The notes under the pieces are model-generated. The model saw only the letters and a program-made list of their open reading frames with translations. It was not told the origin of the DNA and did not search any database. The translations under genes and the position numbers were made by a program. Shown here in pieces: positions 7,805-16,357 of a stretch of 45,226 bases of DNA (position 1 is its first letter; each line of letters opens with the position of its first letter). The stretch is from Ohessyouella blattaphilus (GTDB lineage Bacteria > Bacillota > Clostridia > Lachnospirales > Lachnospiraceae). The stretch covers positions 1 to 45,226 of the forward strand of contig NZ_JAMXOC010000026.1 of assembly GCF_024721265.1 (NCBI RefSeq), given 5' to 3'.

Positions 7805-7847
7805 GTACAGAAATGCCCTTGAAAAGTTGTACAGAATTTAGTACAAT
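7805..7847 (+). promoter_or_regulatory. gapA promoter with internal dyad and direct repeats
   Basis: TTGAAA (7819-7824), 17 bases, TACAAT (7842-7847). TTGTAC (7827-7832) and GTACAA (7841-7846) form an inverted repeat inside the promoter. GTACAGAA occurs at 7805-7812 and again at 7829-7836. These look like binding sites for a glycolytic regulator, which is not identified here. The leader to the gapA start is about 100 bases. Confidence 0.65.
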
Positions 7848-7958
7848 AAAACACGGTTGACGATTCTTTAACAAGTATAGCGACTATAAATACTTACTTG
7901 TTACGGGTTATCACTATAAATAGTTTCTTAATTAACCAAATTTAGGAGGAAATTAAAC

Positions 7959-8969
7959 ATGGCAGTAAAAGTTGCGATTAATGGATTTGGACGTATCGGA
8001 CGTCTTGCATTCAGACAGATGTTTGTAGCAGAAGGATATGAAGTAGTAGCAATCAACGACTTAACAGATGCTAAAATGTTAGCTCACTTACTTAAGTATG
8101 ATACTACACAAGGTAAATTCGAACTTTACGACAAAGTTGAAGCGAAAGAAACTTCAATCGTTGTAGACGGAAAAGAAATCGAAATTTACGCAGAGAGAGA
8201 TGCTTCTAACCTTCCTTGGGGAGAACTTGGAGTAGACGTAGTTCTTGAGTGTACTGGATTCTACACCTCAAAAGAAAAAGCTTCTGCACACATCACAGCA
8301 GGTGCAAGAAAGGTAGTTATCTCAGCTCCAGCTGGCAACGATCTGCCTACTATCGTATATAATGTTAACCACGAGACACTTAAAGCAGAGGACAATGTAA
8401 TTTCAGCTGCGTCTTGTACAACAAACTGTTTAGCACCAATGGCTAAGGCTCTTAACGACTTAGCTCCAATCAAATCTGGTATCATGGCAACAATCCATGC
8501 TTACACAGGTGATCAAATGACTCTTGATGGACCTCAAGCAAAAGGCGATTTAAGAAGATCTCGCGCTGCTGCTGAGAACATCGTACCTAACTCAACTGGT
8601 GCTGCTAAGGCAATCGGCCTTGTTATTCCAGAACTTAACGGCAAGCTTATCGGAGCTGCTCAACGTGTACCTACACCAACAGGATCTACAACTCTTCTTT
8701 TTGCAGTAGTAGAAGGTGAAGTAACAGTAGATCAAATCAATGCTGCTATGAAGGCTGCATCAACAGAATCTTTTGGATACAACACTGACGAAATCGTTTC
8801 TTCAGACATTATCGGTAGCACCTACGGATCTATCTTTGATGCTACTCAGACAATGGTTATGCCAGTTGGCGACGGAACTACAGAAGTTCAAGTTGTATCT
8901 TGGTATGATAACGAAAATTCATATACCAGCCAAATGGTTCGTACTATCAAATATCTATCTGATTTATAG
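7959..8969 (+). CDS. gapA: Glyceraldehyde-3-phosphate dehydrogenase, glycolytic
   Basis: It catalyses NAD-dependent oxidation and phosphorylation of glyceraldehyde 3-phosphate. Visible signatures are the Rossmann start [16 protein letters not shown] and the active-site [14 protein letters not shown] with the nucleophilic cysteine. The later conserved blocks are [27 protein letters not shown] and [14 protein letters not shown]. Length is 336 aa. AGGAGG at 7943-7948 precedes ATG 7959. Codons are visibly biased (many GAA, CTT/CTA, GCA, ATC) compared with neighbours, as expected for a highly expressed gene. It is followed by its own strong terminator, so pgk-tpiA are at least partly separate or fed by read-through. 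Confidence 0.98.
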   Translation: MAVKVAINGFGRIGRLAFRQMFVAEGYEVVAINDLTDAKMLAHLLKYDTTQGKFELYDKVEAKETSIVVDGKEIEIYAERDASNLPWGELGVDVVLECTGFYTSKEKASAHITAGARKVVISAPAGNDLPTIVYNVNHETLKAEDNVISAASCTTNCLAPMAKALNDLAPIKSGIMATIHAYTGDQMTLDGPQAKGDLRRSRAAAENIVPNSTGAAKAIGLVIPELNGKLIGAAQRVPTPTGSTTLLFAVVEGEVTVDQINAAMKAASTESFGYNTDEIVSSDIIGSTYGSIFDATQTMVMPVGDGTTEVQVVSWYDNENSYTSQMVRTIKYLSDL

Positions 8970-8989
8970 AATACACAGACTCAACCAAG

Positions 8990-9020
8990 GGGTCCGGTCG
9001 TACCAGGCCGGACCCTTTTT
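8990..9020 (+). terminator. Strong intrinsic terminator after gapA
   Basis: GGGTCCGG (8990-8997) pairs perfectly with CCGGACCC (9008-9015), followed by five T residues (9016-9020). Confidence 0.85.
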
Positions 9021-9056
9021 ATAACAAAAGGCACGAAATGCCTTTTGTTATAAAAA
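9016..9056. repeat. 18-bp perfect palindromic hairpin
   Basis: TTTTTATAACAAAAGGCA (9016-9033) and its exact complement (9039-9056) enclose the loop CGAAA. The left arm includes the T-run of the gapA terminator. It could act as a second, bidirectional terminator or an RNA-stabilising hairpin. Confidence 0.7.
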
Positions 9057-9071
9057 GCGCTCCGCTAGGAT

Positions 9072-9143
9072 GCGCACTTCGGCGTAATGTATTTTGTGCG
9101 TATGCACACGCCGAAGGCGCCAGAATTTGCCAAGCGCAAATTC
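9072..9143. repeat. Hairpin-rich intergenic repeat, copy A
   Basis: GCGC(A)CTTCGGCGT (9072-9085) pairs with ACGCCGAAGGCGC (9108-9120) with one bulged A. GTGC/GCAC (9096-9107) nests inside it. GAATTTGC/GCAAATTC (9123-9143) makes a second hairpin. The last 40 bases (9104-9143) recur at 35950-35989. No coding sequence is seen between 8970 and 9180. Confidence 0.65.
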
Positions 9144-9180
9144 CATCTAAAATAAGAGAATAAACTAGGAGGATACACAT

Positions 9181-10374
9181 ATGTTGAACAAAAAATCAAT
9201 CGATGATATTGACGTTAAAGGAAAACGCGTACTCGTTCGCTGTGATTTTAACGTGCCTTTAATCGATGGTAAAATTACCGATGAAAACCGTTTGGTAGCG
9301 GCACTACCAACGATTAAGAAGCTGATTGCTGATGGTGGCAAGGTTATTCTTTGCTCTCATCTAGGAAAGCCAAAAGGAGAGCCGGTGCCTTCATTATCAT
9401 TAGCACCAGTAGCGGTACGCCTTTCTGAGCTTCTAGGTCAAGAGGTTAAGTTTGCTGCGGATCCAGAGGTAGTAGGACCAAATGCCAGAGCAGCCGTTGC
9501 GGAGATGAAAGACGGCGATGTGATTTTACTAGAAAACACTCGTTACCGGGCAGAAGAGACCAAGAATGGTGATGCTTTCTCTAAGGATCTGGCTTCTCTT
9601 TGCGATGTTTTCGTTAATGATGCCTTTGGTACCGCTCACCGGGCACACTGCTCTAATGTAGGGGTGACCAAGTATGTGGATACCGCTGTAGTTGGTTATT
9701 TAATGCAAAAGGAGATCGACTTTTTAGGAAATGCTGTCAATAATCCAGAACGTCCATTTGTGGCAATTCTTGGAGGCGCAAAGGTTTCTAGCAAGCTTTC
9801 TGTTATCGAAAACCTGTTAGATAAGGTAGATACATTAATCGTCGGTGGTGGTATGGCTTATACCTTTATTAAAGCTCAAGGTGGTAGTATTGGTAACTCG
9901 CTTTTGGAAGAAGACTTTTTACAGTATACACTGGATATGCTGAAAAAGGCGAAGGATAAAGGCGTTAAGATGCTTTTACCAGTAGACACGGTTATCGCCG
10001 ATGAATTTTCAAATGATGCCAATCATAAAGTTGTGAAGATCGACGAGATTCCTGATGGTTGGTTAGGTCTTGATATTGGACCAGAATCAGAAAAAATCTT
10101 TATCGATGCTGTCAAAGACGCAAAAACAGTGGTATGGAACGGTCCCATGGGAACCTTTGAAATGCCTAATTTCGCTCACGGTACCGAAGCTGTTGCCGCA
10201 GCCCTAGCAGAAGCGGATGCAGTAACGATTATTGGTGGTGGAGATTCAGCTGCTGCCGTTAATCAGCTAGGATTTGGCGATAAAATGACCCATATTTCTA
10301 CCGGTGGCGGTGCTTCTTTAGAGTTCTTAGAAGGGAAAGAGCTACCAGGTGTAGCTGCTGCCAACGATAAATAA
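9181..10374 (+). CDS. pgk: Phosphoglycerate kinase
   Basis: It makes ATP and 3-phosphoglycerate from 1,3-bisphosphoglycerate. The N-domain substrate site is seen as [21 protein letters not shown] and ENTRYRAEE, followed by [16 protein letters not shown]. The nucleotide domain has [30 protein letters not shown] and the final [22 protein letters not shown]. Length 397 aa is standard. AGGAGG (9167-9172) precedes ATG 9181. It follows the structured intergenic region after gapA and precedes tpiA by 42 bases, giving the usual gapA-pgk-tpiA-gpmI order of Firmicutes. Confidence 0.98.
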   Translation: MLNKKSIDDIDVKGKRVLVRCDFNVPLIDGKITDENRLVAALPTIKKLIADGGKVILCSHLGKPKGEPVPSLSLAPVAVRLSELLGQEVKFAADPEVVGPNARAAVAEMKDGDVILLENTRYRAEETKNGDAFSKDLASLCDVFVNDAFGTAHRAHCSNVGVTKYVDTAVVGYLMQKEIDFLGNAVNNPERPFVAILGGAKVSSKLSVIENLLDKVDTLIVGGGMAYTFIKAQGGSIGNSLLEEDFLQYTLDMLKKAKDKGVKMLLPVDTVIADEFSNDANHKVVKIDEIPDGWLGLDIGPESEKIFIDAVKDAKTVVWNGPMGTFEMPNFAHGTEAVAAALAEADAVTIIGGGDSAAAVNQLGFGDKMTHISTGGGASLEFLEGKELPGVAAANDK

Positions 10375-10416
10375 ATTGAAACGTAGTAGATAACAAGGTA
10401 TAAGAAGGAGAGAAAG

Positions 10417-11166
10417 ATGTCTAGAAGAAAAATTGTAGCAGGTAACTGGAAAATGAACAAAACTCCATCAGAAGCAGTAGCTCTTGTGGAGGAATTAATG
10501 CCTCTTGTTAAGAGCGATGATGTGGATGTGGTTTTTTGCGTACCAGCAATCGATATTATTCCTGTAGTAGAAGCAGTTAAAGGCAGCAACATCAAGGTTG
10601 GTGCAGAAAATATGTACTTTGAAGAAAGCGGGGCTTACACAGGTGAGATTTCACCAGCGATGTTAGTAGACGCCGGCGTAGAATACGTGGTTATCGGTCA
10701 CTCTGAGAGAAGAGAGTACTTTGCTGAGACAGACGAGACGGTTAACAAGAAAGTCTTAAAAGCTTTCGAACACAACCTAACGCCAATCATGTGCTGCGGT
10801 GAGACCCTTGAGCAAAGAGAACAAGGTGTGACCATGGACTTTATTCGTCAACAAGTAAAGATTGGTCTTCTTGGCGTAACAGCCGAGCAGGCAAAGAAAG
10901 CGGTTATCGCTTATGAACCTATCTGGGCTATTGGTACAGGCAAGACAGCAACCACTGCTCAAGCAGAAGAAGTATGTGCTGGTATTAGAGCATGTGTAGC
11001 AGAAATCTTTGACCAAGCGACAGCAGATGCTATTCGTATTCAATACGGTGGTAGCGTTACTGCCGATACCGCTGCTGAACTTTTTGCAGAGGCTGATATC
11101 GACGGTGGCTTAGTTGGTGGTGCTTCTTTGAAAGCAGACTTTGGTAAAATTGTAAATTATAAATAA
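10417..11166 (+). CDS. tpiA: Triosephosphate isomerase
   Basis: It interconverts dihydroxyacetone phosphate and glyceraldehyde 3-phosphate. The TIM-barrel landmarks are [10 protein letters not shown] at the N-terminus (catalytic lysine), the catalytic histidine in [11 protein letters not shown], the catalytic glutamate and loop 6 in [15 protein letters not shown], and the phosphate-binding [15 protein letters not shown] and [10 protein letters not shown]. Length 249 aa is normal. AAGGAG at 10405-10410 precedes ATG 10417. It is cotranscribed with pgk; a hairpin with a T-run lies between it and gpmI. Confidence 0.98.
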   Translation: MSRRKIVAGNWKMNKTPSEAVALVEELMPLVKSDDVDVVFCVPAIDIIPVVEAVKGSNIKVGAENMYFEESGAYTGEISPAMLVDAGVEYVVIGHSERREYFAETDETVNKKVLKAFEHNLTPIMCCGETLEQREQGVTMDFIRQQVKIGLLGVTAEQAKKAVIAYEPIWAIGTGKTATTAQAEEVCAGIRACVAEIFDQATADAIRIQYGGSVTADTAAELFAEADIDGGLVGGASLKADFGKIVNYK

Positions 11167-11174
11167 GTAATCCG

Positions 11175-11211
11175 TGCAGGGAAGCTTCAATGTGCTTCCT
11201 TGCATATTTTT
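11175..11211 (+). terminator. Hairpin with T-run between tpiA and gpmI
   Basis: TGCAGGGAAGC (11175-11185) pairs with GCTTCCTTGCA (11194-11204) with one G-U pair, then TATTTTT. No promoter is obvious before gpmI 22 bases later, so it may be a partial terminator that tunes gpmI expression. Confidence 0.6.
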
Positions 11212-11232
11212 GCGGATAAAGGAGAATAATAA

Positions 11233-12774
11233 ATGAGTAAAAGACCAACAGTATTAATGATTTTGGATGGATATGGATTAAGTGACAATACGAAAGGAAA
11301 CGCTATTGCTGCGGCAAACACCCCGGTTATGGATCAGCTGATGAAAGAATATCCTTTCGTAAAAGGGAATGCCAGCGGTTTGGCGGTAGGTCTTCCTGAA
11401 GGACAGATGGGTAATTCCGAGGTAGGTCACTTAAACATGGGTGCCGGACGCACGGTTTACCAGGATTTGACCAAGATTACGAAGGCGATTAAAGATGGTG
11501 ACTTTTTTACGAATGAAGCTCTTTTAGCTGCTTGTGCGAATGTTAAGAAGAATAATTCCGCTCTTCATTTGATGGGACTTGTTTCCGATGGTGGTGTTCA
11601 CAGTCACAACACCCATATTTATGGGCTACTAGAATTAGCGAAAAGGCAAGGAGTAGAAAAGGTTTACGTTCACTGTTTCCTAGATGGCAGGGACACACCA
11701 CCAGAAAGTGGTGCTGGATTTGTGGCCGAGCTAGAAAAGAAGATGGCGGAAATCGGTGTGGGTAAAGTCGCTACGGTAATGGGACGTTATTATGCTATGG
11801 ACCGTGACAATCGCTGGGAACGGGTACAAAAAGCGTATCTGGCAATGACAGCAGGCGTTGGCGAGGTGGCAACAGATGCCGTACAGGCCATTAAGGATTC
11901 CTACGCCGCTAATGTTTCTGATGAGTTTGTTTTACCGACAGTGATTGAAGAGGATGGCAAACCAGTGACTTCAATCATCGATTCGGATTCTATTATCTTC
12001 TTTAACTTCCGTCCGGATAGAGCTAGAGAGATTACGCGCTGCTTTGTGGATGATAGCTTCACCGGATTTCCTAGAGAAGCGAGAATTCGAACAACATTTG
12101 TGTGCTTTACCGAATATGACGATACGTTTAAGAACTGTTTAGTAGCTTTTAGAAAAGACGAAATAACCAATACCTTCGGCGAATTCTTGGCCGCTCATAA
12201 CTTAACCCAAGCCAGAATTGCAGAGACGGAGAAGTACGCTCACGTTACCTTCTTCTTTAACGGTGGCGTGGAAGAGCCAAATAAAGGCGAAGACCGGATT
12301 TTAGTGCCTTCACCAAAGGTGGCAACCTATGACTTGAAGCCAGAAATGAGCGCAAACGAAGTGTGCAATAAGTTAGTGGACGCTATTGAAAGCAATAAAT
12401 ACGATGTGATTATTACGAACTTTGCTAACCCTGATATGGTTGGTCATACAGGCGCACTTGAAGCCGCCATCAAGGCTATTGAAGTAATAGACGGCTGTGT
12501 TGGTCGTGCAGTAGAAGCTCTCAAAAAAGTAGATGGTCAGATGTTTATCTGTGCCGATCACGGCAATGCCGAACAGCTAATCGATCCTAATGATGGCGAG
12601 ACCTTTACGGCTCATACAACCAATCCGGTACCATTTATCTTAGTAAATGCGGATTCAAAGTATGGACTTAAAGAAGGCGGCGCTCTTTGCGATATCGTTC
12701 CGACCTTGATTCAGTTAATGGGTATGGAGCAACCGAAAGAAATGACAGGTCATTCGTTGTTGATTGAAAAATAA
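11233..12774 (+). CDS. gpmI: 2,3-bisphosphoglycerate-independent phosphoglycerate mutase
   Basis: It converts 3-phosphoglycerate to 2-phosphoglycerate with two bound metal ions (Mn2+ in Firmicutes). The alkaline-phosphatase-type metal site begins with VLMILDGYGL. The phosphorylated serine is in MGNSEVGHLNMGAGR. The substrate domain has HCFLDGRDTPPESG and GRYYAMDRDNRWERV, and the second metal set includes NFANPDMVGHTG and ADHGNAEQL. Length 513 aa matches the family. Enolase, usually the next gene, is absent: a convergent gene follows. Confidence 0.98.
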   Translation: MSKRPTVLMILDGYGLSDNTKGNAIAAANTPVMDQLMKEYPFVKGNASGLAVGLPEGQMGNSEVGHLNMGAGRTVYQDLTKITKAIKDGDFFTNEALLAACANVKKNNSALHLMGLVSDGGVHSHNTHIYGLLELAKRQGVEKVYVHCFLDGRDTPPESGAGFVAELEKKMAEIGVGKVATVMGRYYAMDRDNRWERVQKAYLAMTAGVGEVATDAVQAIKDSYAANVSDEFVLPTVIEEDGKPVTSIIDSDSIIFFNFRPDRAREITRCFVDDSFTGFPREARIRTTFVCFTEYDDTFKNCLVAFRKDEITNTFGEFLAAHNLTQARIAETEKYAHVTFFFNGGVEEPNKGEDRILVPSPKVATYDLKPEMSANEVCNKLVDAIESNKYDVIITNFANPDMVGHTGALEAAIKAIEVIDGCVGRAVEALKKVDGQMFICADHGNAEQLIDPNDGETFTAHTTNPVPFILVNADSKYGLKEGGALCDIVPTLIQLMGMEQPKEMTGHSLLIEK

Positions 12775-12789
12775 AGATAAAGTAAAAAA

Positions 12790-12822
12790 GGAAAGAAGTG
12801 TGTCGGGGACACACTTCTTTTC
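12790..12822. terminator. Bidirectional terminator between gpmI and the convergent phosphoesterase
   Basis: AAAGAAGTGTGTC (12792-12804) and GACACACTTCTTT (12808-12820) form a 13-bp perfect stem around GGG. The minus-strand transcript meets a run of six T residues after the stem; the plus strand has a weaker T-rich tail. Confidence 0.75.
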
Positions 12823-12827
12823 AGGTT

Positions 12828-12860
12828 GGGACGGAGTTTTTCGTCACTTTACTCCGTCCC
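12828..12860 (-). repeat. 10-bp inverted repeat at the stop codon of the phosphoesterase gene
   Basis: GGGACGGAGT (12828-12837) and ACTCCGTCCC (12851-12860) are perfect complements that bracket the minus-strand stop codon. No T-run follows directly. It may protect the 3' end of the mRNA or assist the next hairpin. Confidence 0.5.
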
Positions 12861-14028
12861 CAATGGTGATGACGGCGATTTCGGCTTTCGTGCCGACTCG
12901 CATATTGGCGCCGAAGACGCCCACCCCGGAGGTGACGATATTGGTCATGTCACCAACTTTTAGTTCACCGTAGGGATTATCCCAGAAGAAGCCGATGGTT
13001 AAGGTTCCAGGCCACATCTGGCCGTTATGGGTGTGTCCGGCTAAGTCTAAGTCTACGCCGGCGCTAGCTAGTTCTTCTAGCTCGGCTGGTTCGTGGTCGA
13101 TAATAAAGATGGGTTTCTCCTGGTCGAAGGTAGCGGTGATTTCTTCAGGAGTCTTCCGCTTTTCGATACCTCTACCGGGGCGTTCTCTATCGGCACGACC
13201 GTAGAGCTGGACGCCGTTCGGTAAGGTAACTCCTTCATCCCGCAGGAGAGTAACACCAGCATCGACTAAGAACTGGTCCATTTCTGGGGAGGCCATTTTC
13301 TTCTCCTTAGAGGAGAAGGTAAAGCCGGCGAGAATTTTTTCTTCGATATCGTGATTGCCGTAGCAAGCATAGGTGCCGTAGGTACTATTGATTTGTCGTA
13401 GAGCCTCGGCGATTTTAGCGGGCTGATTAATTGCTTCAAATTCATTATCGAAGATATCACCGGCGATGACTACAAGGTCAGGTTCTTGCTCGTTGATTTT
13501 GCGTACCATTTGCGTCATCTGAGAGAGGCCCTTATTGTAGCCAAGGTGTAAGTCAGCTACGAGAATAATCCGCATGCCATCGGTCTCCGGGGCTTCCTTT
13601 GCCAGGTCTACCTGGTAATCAGTGATGCGGATGTAACGGGCGTTTAACGTTCCGTAGACAGAGAGGGAGAGAATAATCGCAATACAAATAGTTCCTACTC
13701 GGACAAAGGTTTTTCGCGAACCGAGCCAGTCCCACTTGACTTTGAAGACGTATTTTAAGAGTAGGCGGATGCCATCGACGATAATTACCGTCAGGAGAAT
13801 GTAGCAGGCGGTTCCAAACCAAGTATTAGCTACGTATTTAAGCCAGCGCCAAGGAAGCAAAAAGGCGGTTAGAATAGAAGAAGATATCAAGCAGTAAACA
13901 ACGACAATAAAGATCTGAAGTCCACGTCTGCGGAAGTGCTTGGTACAAGCGCCCATCCAGCGAAGTAGCCAGCGCGCCAAATAGAAATTTAACAAAATGT
14001 ATAACGGAGCAAGAAATAATGCAATCAT
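12844..14028 (-). CDS. Membrane-anchored metallophosphoesterase
   Basis: The N-terminal 140 or so residues are hydrophobic, with about four predicted membrane helices (for example MIALFLAPLYILLNFYLA and IFIVVVYCLISSSIL). The calcineurin-like domain follows with VADLHLGYN, VIAGDIFDNE, CYGNHDIEE, IDHEP and LAGHTHNGQMWPG, which supply the two-metal site. The substrate is unknown. Related YkuE/YaeI-type proteins act on membrane or envelope phosphodiesters, but that is only a family analogy. I chose minus-strand ATG 14028 (394 aa), preceded by AAAGGA, over the upstream start at 14109, which adds residues without family character. It is transcribed away from the asp23-nusB operon. Confidence 0.85.
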   Translation of the reverse strand: MIALFLAPLYILLNFYLARWLLRWMGACTKHFRRRGLQIFIVVVYCLISSSILTAFLLPWRWLKYVANTWFGTACYILLTVIIVDGIRLLLKYVFKVKWDWLGSRKTFVRVGTICIAIILSLSVYGTLNARYIRITDYQVDLAKEAPETDGMRIILVADLHLGYNKGLSQMTQMVRKINEQEPDLVVIAGDIFDNEFEAINQPAKIAEALRQINSTYGTYACYGNHDIEEKILAGFTFSSKEKKMASPEMDQFLVDAGVTLLRDEGVTLPNGVQLYGRADRERPGRGIEKRKTPEEITATFDQEKPIFIIDHEPAELEELASAGVDLDLAGHTHNGQMWPGTLTIGFFWDNPYGELKVGDMTNIVTSGVGVFGANMRVGTKAEIAVITIGDGVK

Positions 14029-14092
14029 TTTGAGGATCCTTTCACACAAGTTTTTTTCTGAAACTATAGTAACACAAGATGAACGCAAAAAG

Positions 14093-14121
14093 TGTACAAA
14101 CAATTGCAAATTTGCTATAAT
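14093..14121 (+). promoter_or_regulatory. Promoter of the asp23-nusB-...-recN operon
   Basis: TGTACA (14093-14098), 17 bases, and a perfect TATAAT (14116-14121). It lies in the divergent gap with the phosphoesterase gene. Confidence 0.65.
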
Positions 14122-14155
14122 CTAGTTACGATTACGAAATAGGAGGAGCTAAGAC

Positions 14156-14539
14156 GTGGAGAAAAATACAAAAAATACATATACAATTACTAAGGAAGGA
14201 AGCGCAGGTTCAGTGAAAATTGCCGATGAGGTGGTAGCGGTTATCGCCGGGATTGCTGCGATGGAAGTTGATGGAGTAGCTTCCATGGTCGGTAATGCCA
14301 CCAAGGATATTATGCAAAAGTTGGGCCGCAAATCTCTTTCTAAAGGGGTAAAGATTGAAATACAGGACAACGTGGTAAAAGTTCATTTAGCCCTTAATAT
14401 TAAATACGGAAATAATATTATGGAGATTACGAAGAACGTTCAGGAAAAGGTTAAGACGGCTATTGAAAACATGACCGGTCTTAGCGTGGCTGATGTGAAT
14501 GTACGTGTAGCCGGTGTGAACGTATCGGAGGAGCAATAA
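14156..14539 (+). CDS. Asp23/Gls24 family protein (YqhY-like)
   Basis: This small protein (127 aa) of the Asp23 (DUF322) family shows SAGSVKIADEVVAVIAGIA, then EVDGVASM, and a C-terminal IENMTGLSVADVNVRVAGV, which are the family landmarks. In Bacillus the paralogue YqhY sits just upstream of nusB in the same way and has been linked to lipid/acetyl-CoA carboxylase homeostasis. Here the function is not shown by the sequence. The start is GTG 14156 with AGGAGGAG at 14141-14148. It is the first gene of the long operon and ends directly at the nusB start. Confidence 0.88.
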   Translation: MEKNTKNTYTITKEGSAGSVKIADEVVAVIAGIAAMEVDGVASMVGNATKDIMQKLGRKSLSKGVKIEIQDNVVKVHLALNIKYGNNIMEITKNVQEKVKTAIENMTGLSVADVNVRVAGVNVSEEQ

Positions 14540-14947
14540 GTGACTAGAAAAGAGCAAAGAGAGCATGTTTTCAAGCTAGTCTTCGAATTGGAGTTTCACT
14601 CTAATGGAGAAATACCGGAGCAGCAACAGGAATACTTTTCCTCATTAGGAGAAGTGGAACCGCAGGAAACCGAGAGTATTCAGAAGAAAGCTTCGGCTGT
14701 TGCCGATCACGCGACAGCCATCGACGAGCTTCTTAACACCAAGACCGCAGGCTGGAAGACTAGTCGGATGAATAAGGTGGACTTAGCTATCTTGCGTCTG
14801 GCGGTATACGAAATGCTTTATGATGAAGAAGTCCCTGAGAAGGTGGCGATTAATGAGGCGGTAGAACTTGCCAAAAAGTACAGCGGCGGCGATGGACCGG
14901 CGTTTATTAACGGTGTTTTGGCTAAGTTTACCCAGGAAAGGGAATAA
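14540..14947 (+). CDS. nusB: Transcription antitermination factor NusB
   Basis: NusB binds boxA RNA with S10 (NusE) and supports antitermination of rRNA operons. The all-helical fold is recognised by TRKEQREHVFKLVFELEF at the start. The C-terminus has RMNKVDLAILRLAVYEMLY, EKVAINEAVELAKKYS and FINGVLAKF, the most conserved blocks. Length is 135 aa. GTG 14540 immediately follows the stop of the upstream gene, with GGAGGAG at about 14527-14533. It is followed by xseA after 8 bases, a common clostridial arrangement. Confidence 0.95.
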   Translation: MTRKEQREHVFKLVFELEFHSNGEIPEQQQEYFSSLGEVEPQETESIQKKASAVADHATAIDELLNTKTAGWKTSRMNKVDLAILRLAVYEMLYDEEVPEKVAINEAVELAKKYSGGDGPAFINGVLAKFTQERE

Positions 14948-14955
14948 CCTTAGCG

Positions 14956-16164
14956 ATGAATGTTTACACTGTAAAACAGGTAAATGGATATATAAAAAAT
15001 ATGTTTGCTCAGGATTTCATGATGAATAAGATTTACGTGAAAGGTGAGGTGTCTAACTGCAAGTACCATACCTCGGGGCACATATATTTTTCATTGAAAG
15101 ACGAGTCTGGTACGATTGCCTGCGTGATGTTTGCGGGGCAGAGGAGCGGACTCGCTTTTCGTATGGCCGAGGGTCAATCGGTAATCGCTTTTGGACAGAT
15201 AAGCGTCTACGAGCGAGCCGGTTCTTATCAGCTGTACGCCAAAGAGATTCGCTTGGACGGCGATGGCCTTTTATACGAGAAGTTTCAAGCGCTTAAAAAA
15301 GAATTAGAAGAGATGGGAATGTTTGCGCCCGAATATAAAAAACCGATTCCTAGCTTTCCCCAGACCATCGGCATCGTAACTGCGAAAACGGGAGCGGCTA
15401 TTCGGGATATTATCAGCGTCGCGACTAGGCGCAACCCTTATGTTCAGCTGATTTTATATCCGGCCTTGGTGCAAGGAGTAGGGGCAAAAGAAAGCATTGT
15501 GAAAGGCATCGAAATTCTCAATGAAAAGCAGGTAGATTTGATTATTGTGGGCCGGGGTGGCGGTTCGATAGAAGACTTGTGGGCCTTTAATGAAGAGGTG
15601 GTGGCAAGAGCCATCTTCGACAGTCAGGTTCCCGTCATTTCGGCGGTTGGTCATGAGACAGACACGACGATTGCGGATTTTGTGGCGGATTTACGAGCGC
15701 CTACACCATCGGCAGCGGCGGAAATTGCTGTACCCGATGTCTTAGCGATTAACGAACAGCTAGAAAGTGTGAAAGCTAGACTGAGGCGTAGCTTGATGAG
15801 TAAGGTTCGGGAGACGCGCTTTAAGCTTAAAGAGTATGAGACGCGAATACGTTTCTTGCATCCCGTCTCCAAATTGCGGGAACAAAAGCAGTACGTAAGC
15901 GAGTTAGAGGAACGGATGCGCACCCGAATTCACAATCAGCTTCAAGGGGCTAGACATACTCTTGCCATATATGTCGAGCGCTTACGAGGGCTTTCACCCT
16001 TAGAGAAGCTTAGTCGCGGGTTTGCCTATGTAAAGCGAGAAGAGGCGAAGCTTGATAGCGTCAAATCAGTAAAGGTAGGGGATACCCTAAGCATTTATCT
16101 TCGCGACGGCGAGGTGTCAGCGGAAGTAACCAAGGTGGAGGAAATAACAGATGGCCGAAAATAA
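14956..16164 (+). CDS. xseA: Exodeoxyribonuclease VII large subunit
   Basis: This is the catalytic subunit of ExoVII, which degrades single-stranded DNA from both ends. The N-terminal OB-fold nucleic-acid domain (about residues 1-100) includes VKGEVSNCKYHTSGHIYFSL. The catalytic domain has IGIVTAKTGAAIRDII, IIVGRGGGSIEDLWAF, VISAVGHETDTTIADFVAD and LRAPTPSAAAE. A long helical stalk follows, then a C-terminal LSRGFAYVKRE. Length 402 aa is typical. It overlaps xseB by 14 bases, which favours coupled synthesis of the two subunits. Confidence 0.97.
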   Translation: MNVYTVKQVNGYIKNMFAQDFMMNKIYVKGEVSNCKYHTSGHIYFSLKDESGTIACVMFAGQRSGLAFRMAEGQSVIAFGQISVYERAGSYQLYAKEIRLDGDGLLYEKFQALKKELEEMGMFAPEYKKPIPSFPQTIGIVTAKTGAAIRDIISVATRRNPYVQLILYPALVQGVGAKESIVKGIEILNEKQVDLIIVGRGGGSIEDLWAFNEEVVARAIFDSQVPVISAVGHETDTTIADFVADLRAPTPSAAAEIAVPDVLAINEQLESVKARLRRSLMSKVRETRFKLKEYETRIRFLHPVSKLREQKQYVSELEERMRTRIHNQLQGARHTLAIYVERLRGLSPLEKLSRGFAYVKREEAKLDSVKSVKVGDTLSIYLRDGEVSAEVTKVEEITDGRK

Positions 16165-16357
16165 AAAGGATTTGAATGAGCTATTTACAGAGCTAGAGGA
16201 TGTAACGAAGGCGATGGAGAGCGAAGAGGTAAGTCTAGAGGACAGTCTTTCTTTGTACGAAAAGGGGATGAAAGTCCTAAAAGAGTGTAATGATAAATTA
16301 GATAAAATAGAAAAGAGTATTATCGTCTTGGATGAAAAAGGAGACATCGATGAGTAA
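16151..16357 (+). CDS. xseB: Exodeoxyribonuclease VII small subunit
   Basis: XseB (68 aa) coats the stalk of XseA in the ExoVII complex. The sequence has the family pattern FTELEDVTKAMESEEVSLED followed by SLSLYEKGMKVLKECNDKL, forming two helices. It starts inside the end of xseA at ATG 16151 and its last codons overlap the ispA start by 8 bases. The size and position leave little doubt about identity. Confidence 0.95.
   Translation: MAENKKDLNELFTELEDVTKAMESEEVSLEDSLSLYEKGMKVLKECNDKLDKIEKSIIVLDEKGDIDE

Noticed and set aside
10263-10595. Minus-strand frame of 110 codons across the pgk-tpiA junction.
   Set aside because: It is antisense to two clear glycolytic genes, has no family motif, and no RBS or promoter is visible.
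12784-12860. Two nearby palindromes as an insertion-sequence end.
   Set aside because: They lie between convergent genes, behave as terminators or 3'-end hairpins, and have no transposase or target duplication nearby.
12764-12973. Plus-strand frame of 69 codons after gpmI.
   Set aside because: It runs through a terminator hairpin and antisense to the 3' end of the phosphoesterase gene, with no recognisable protein features.
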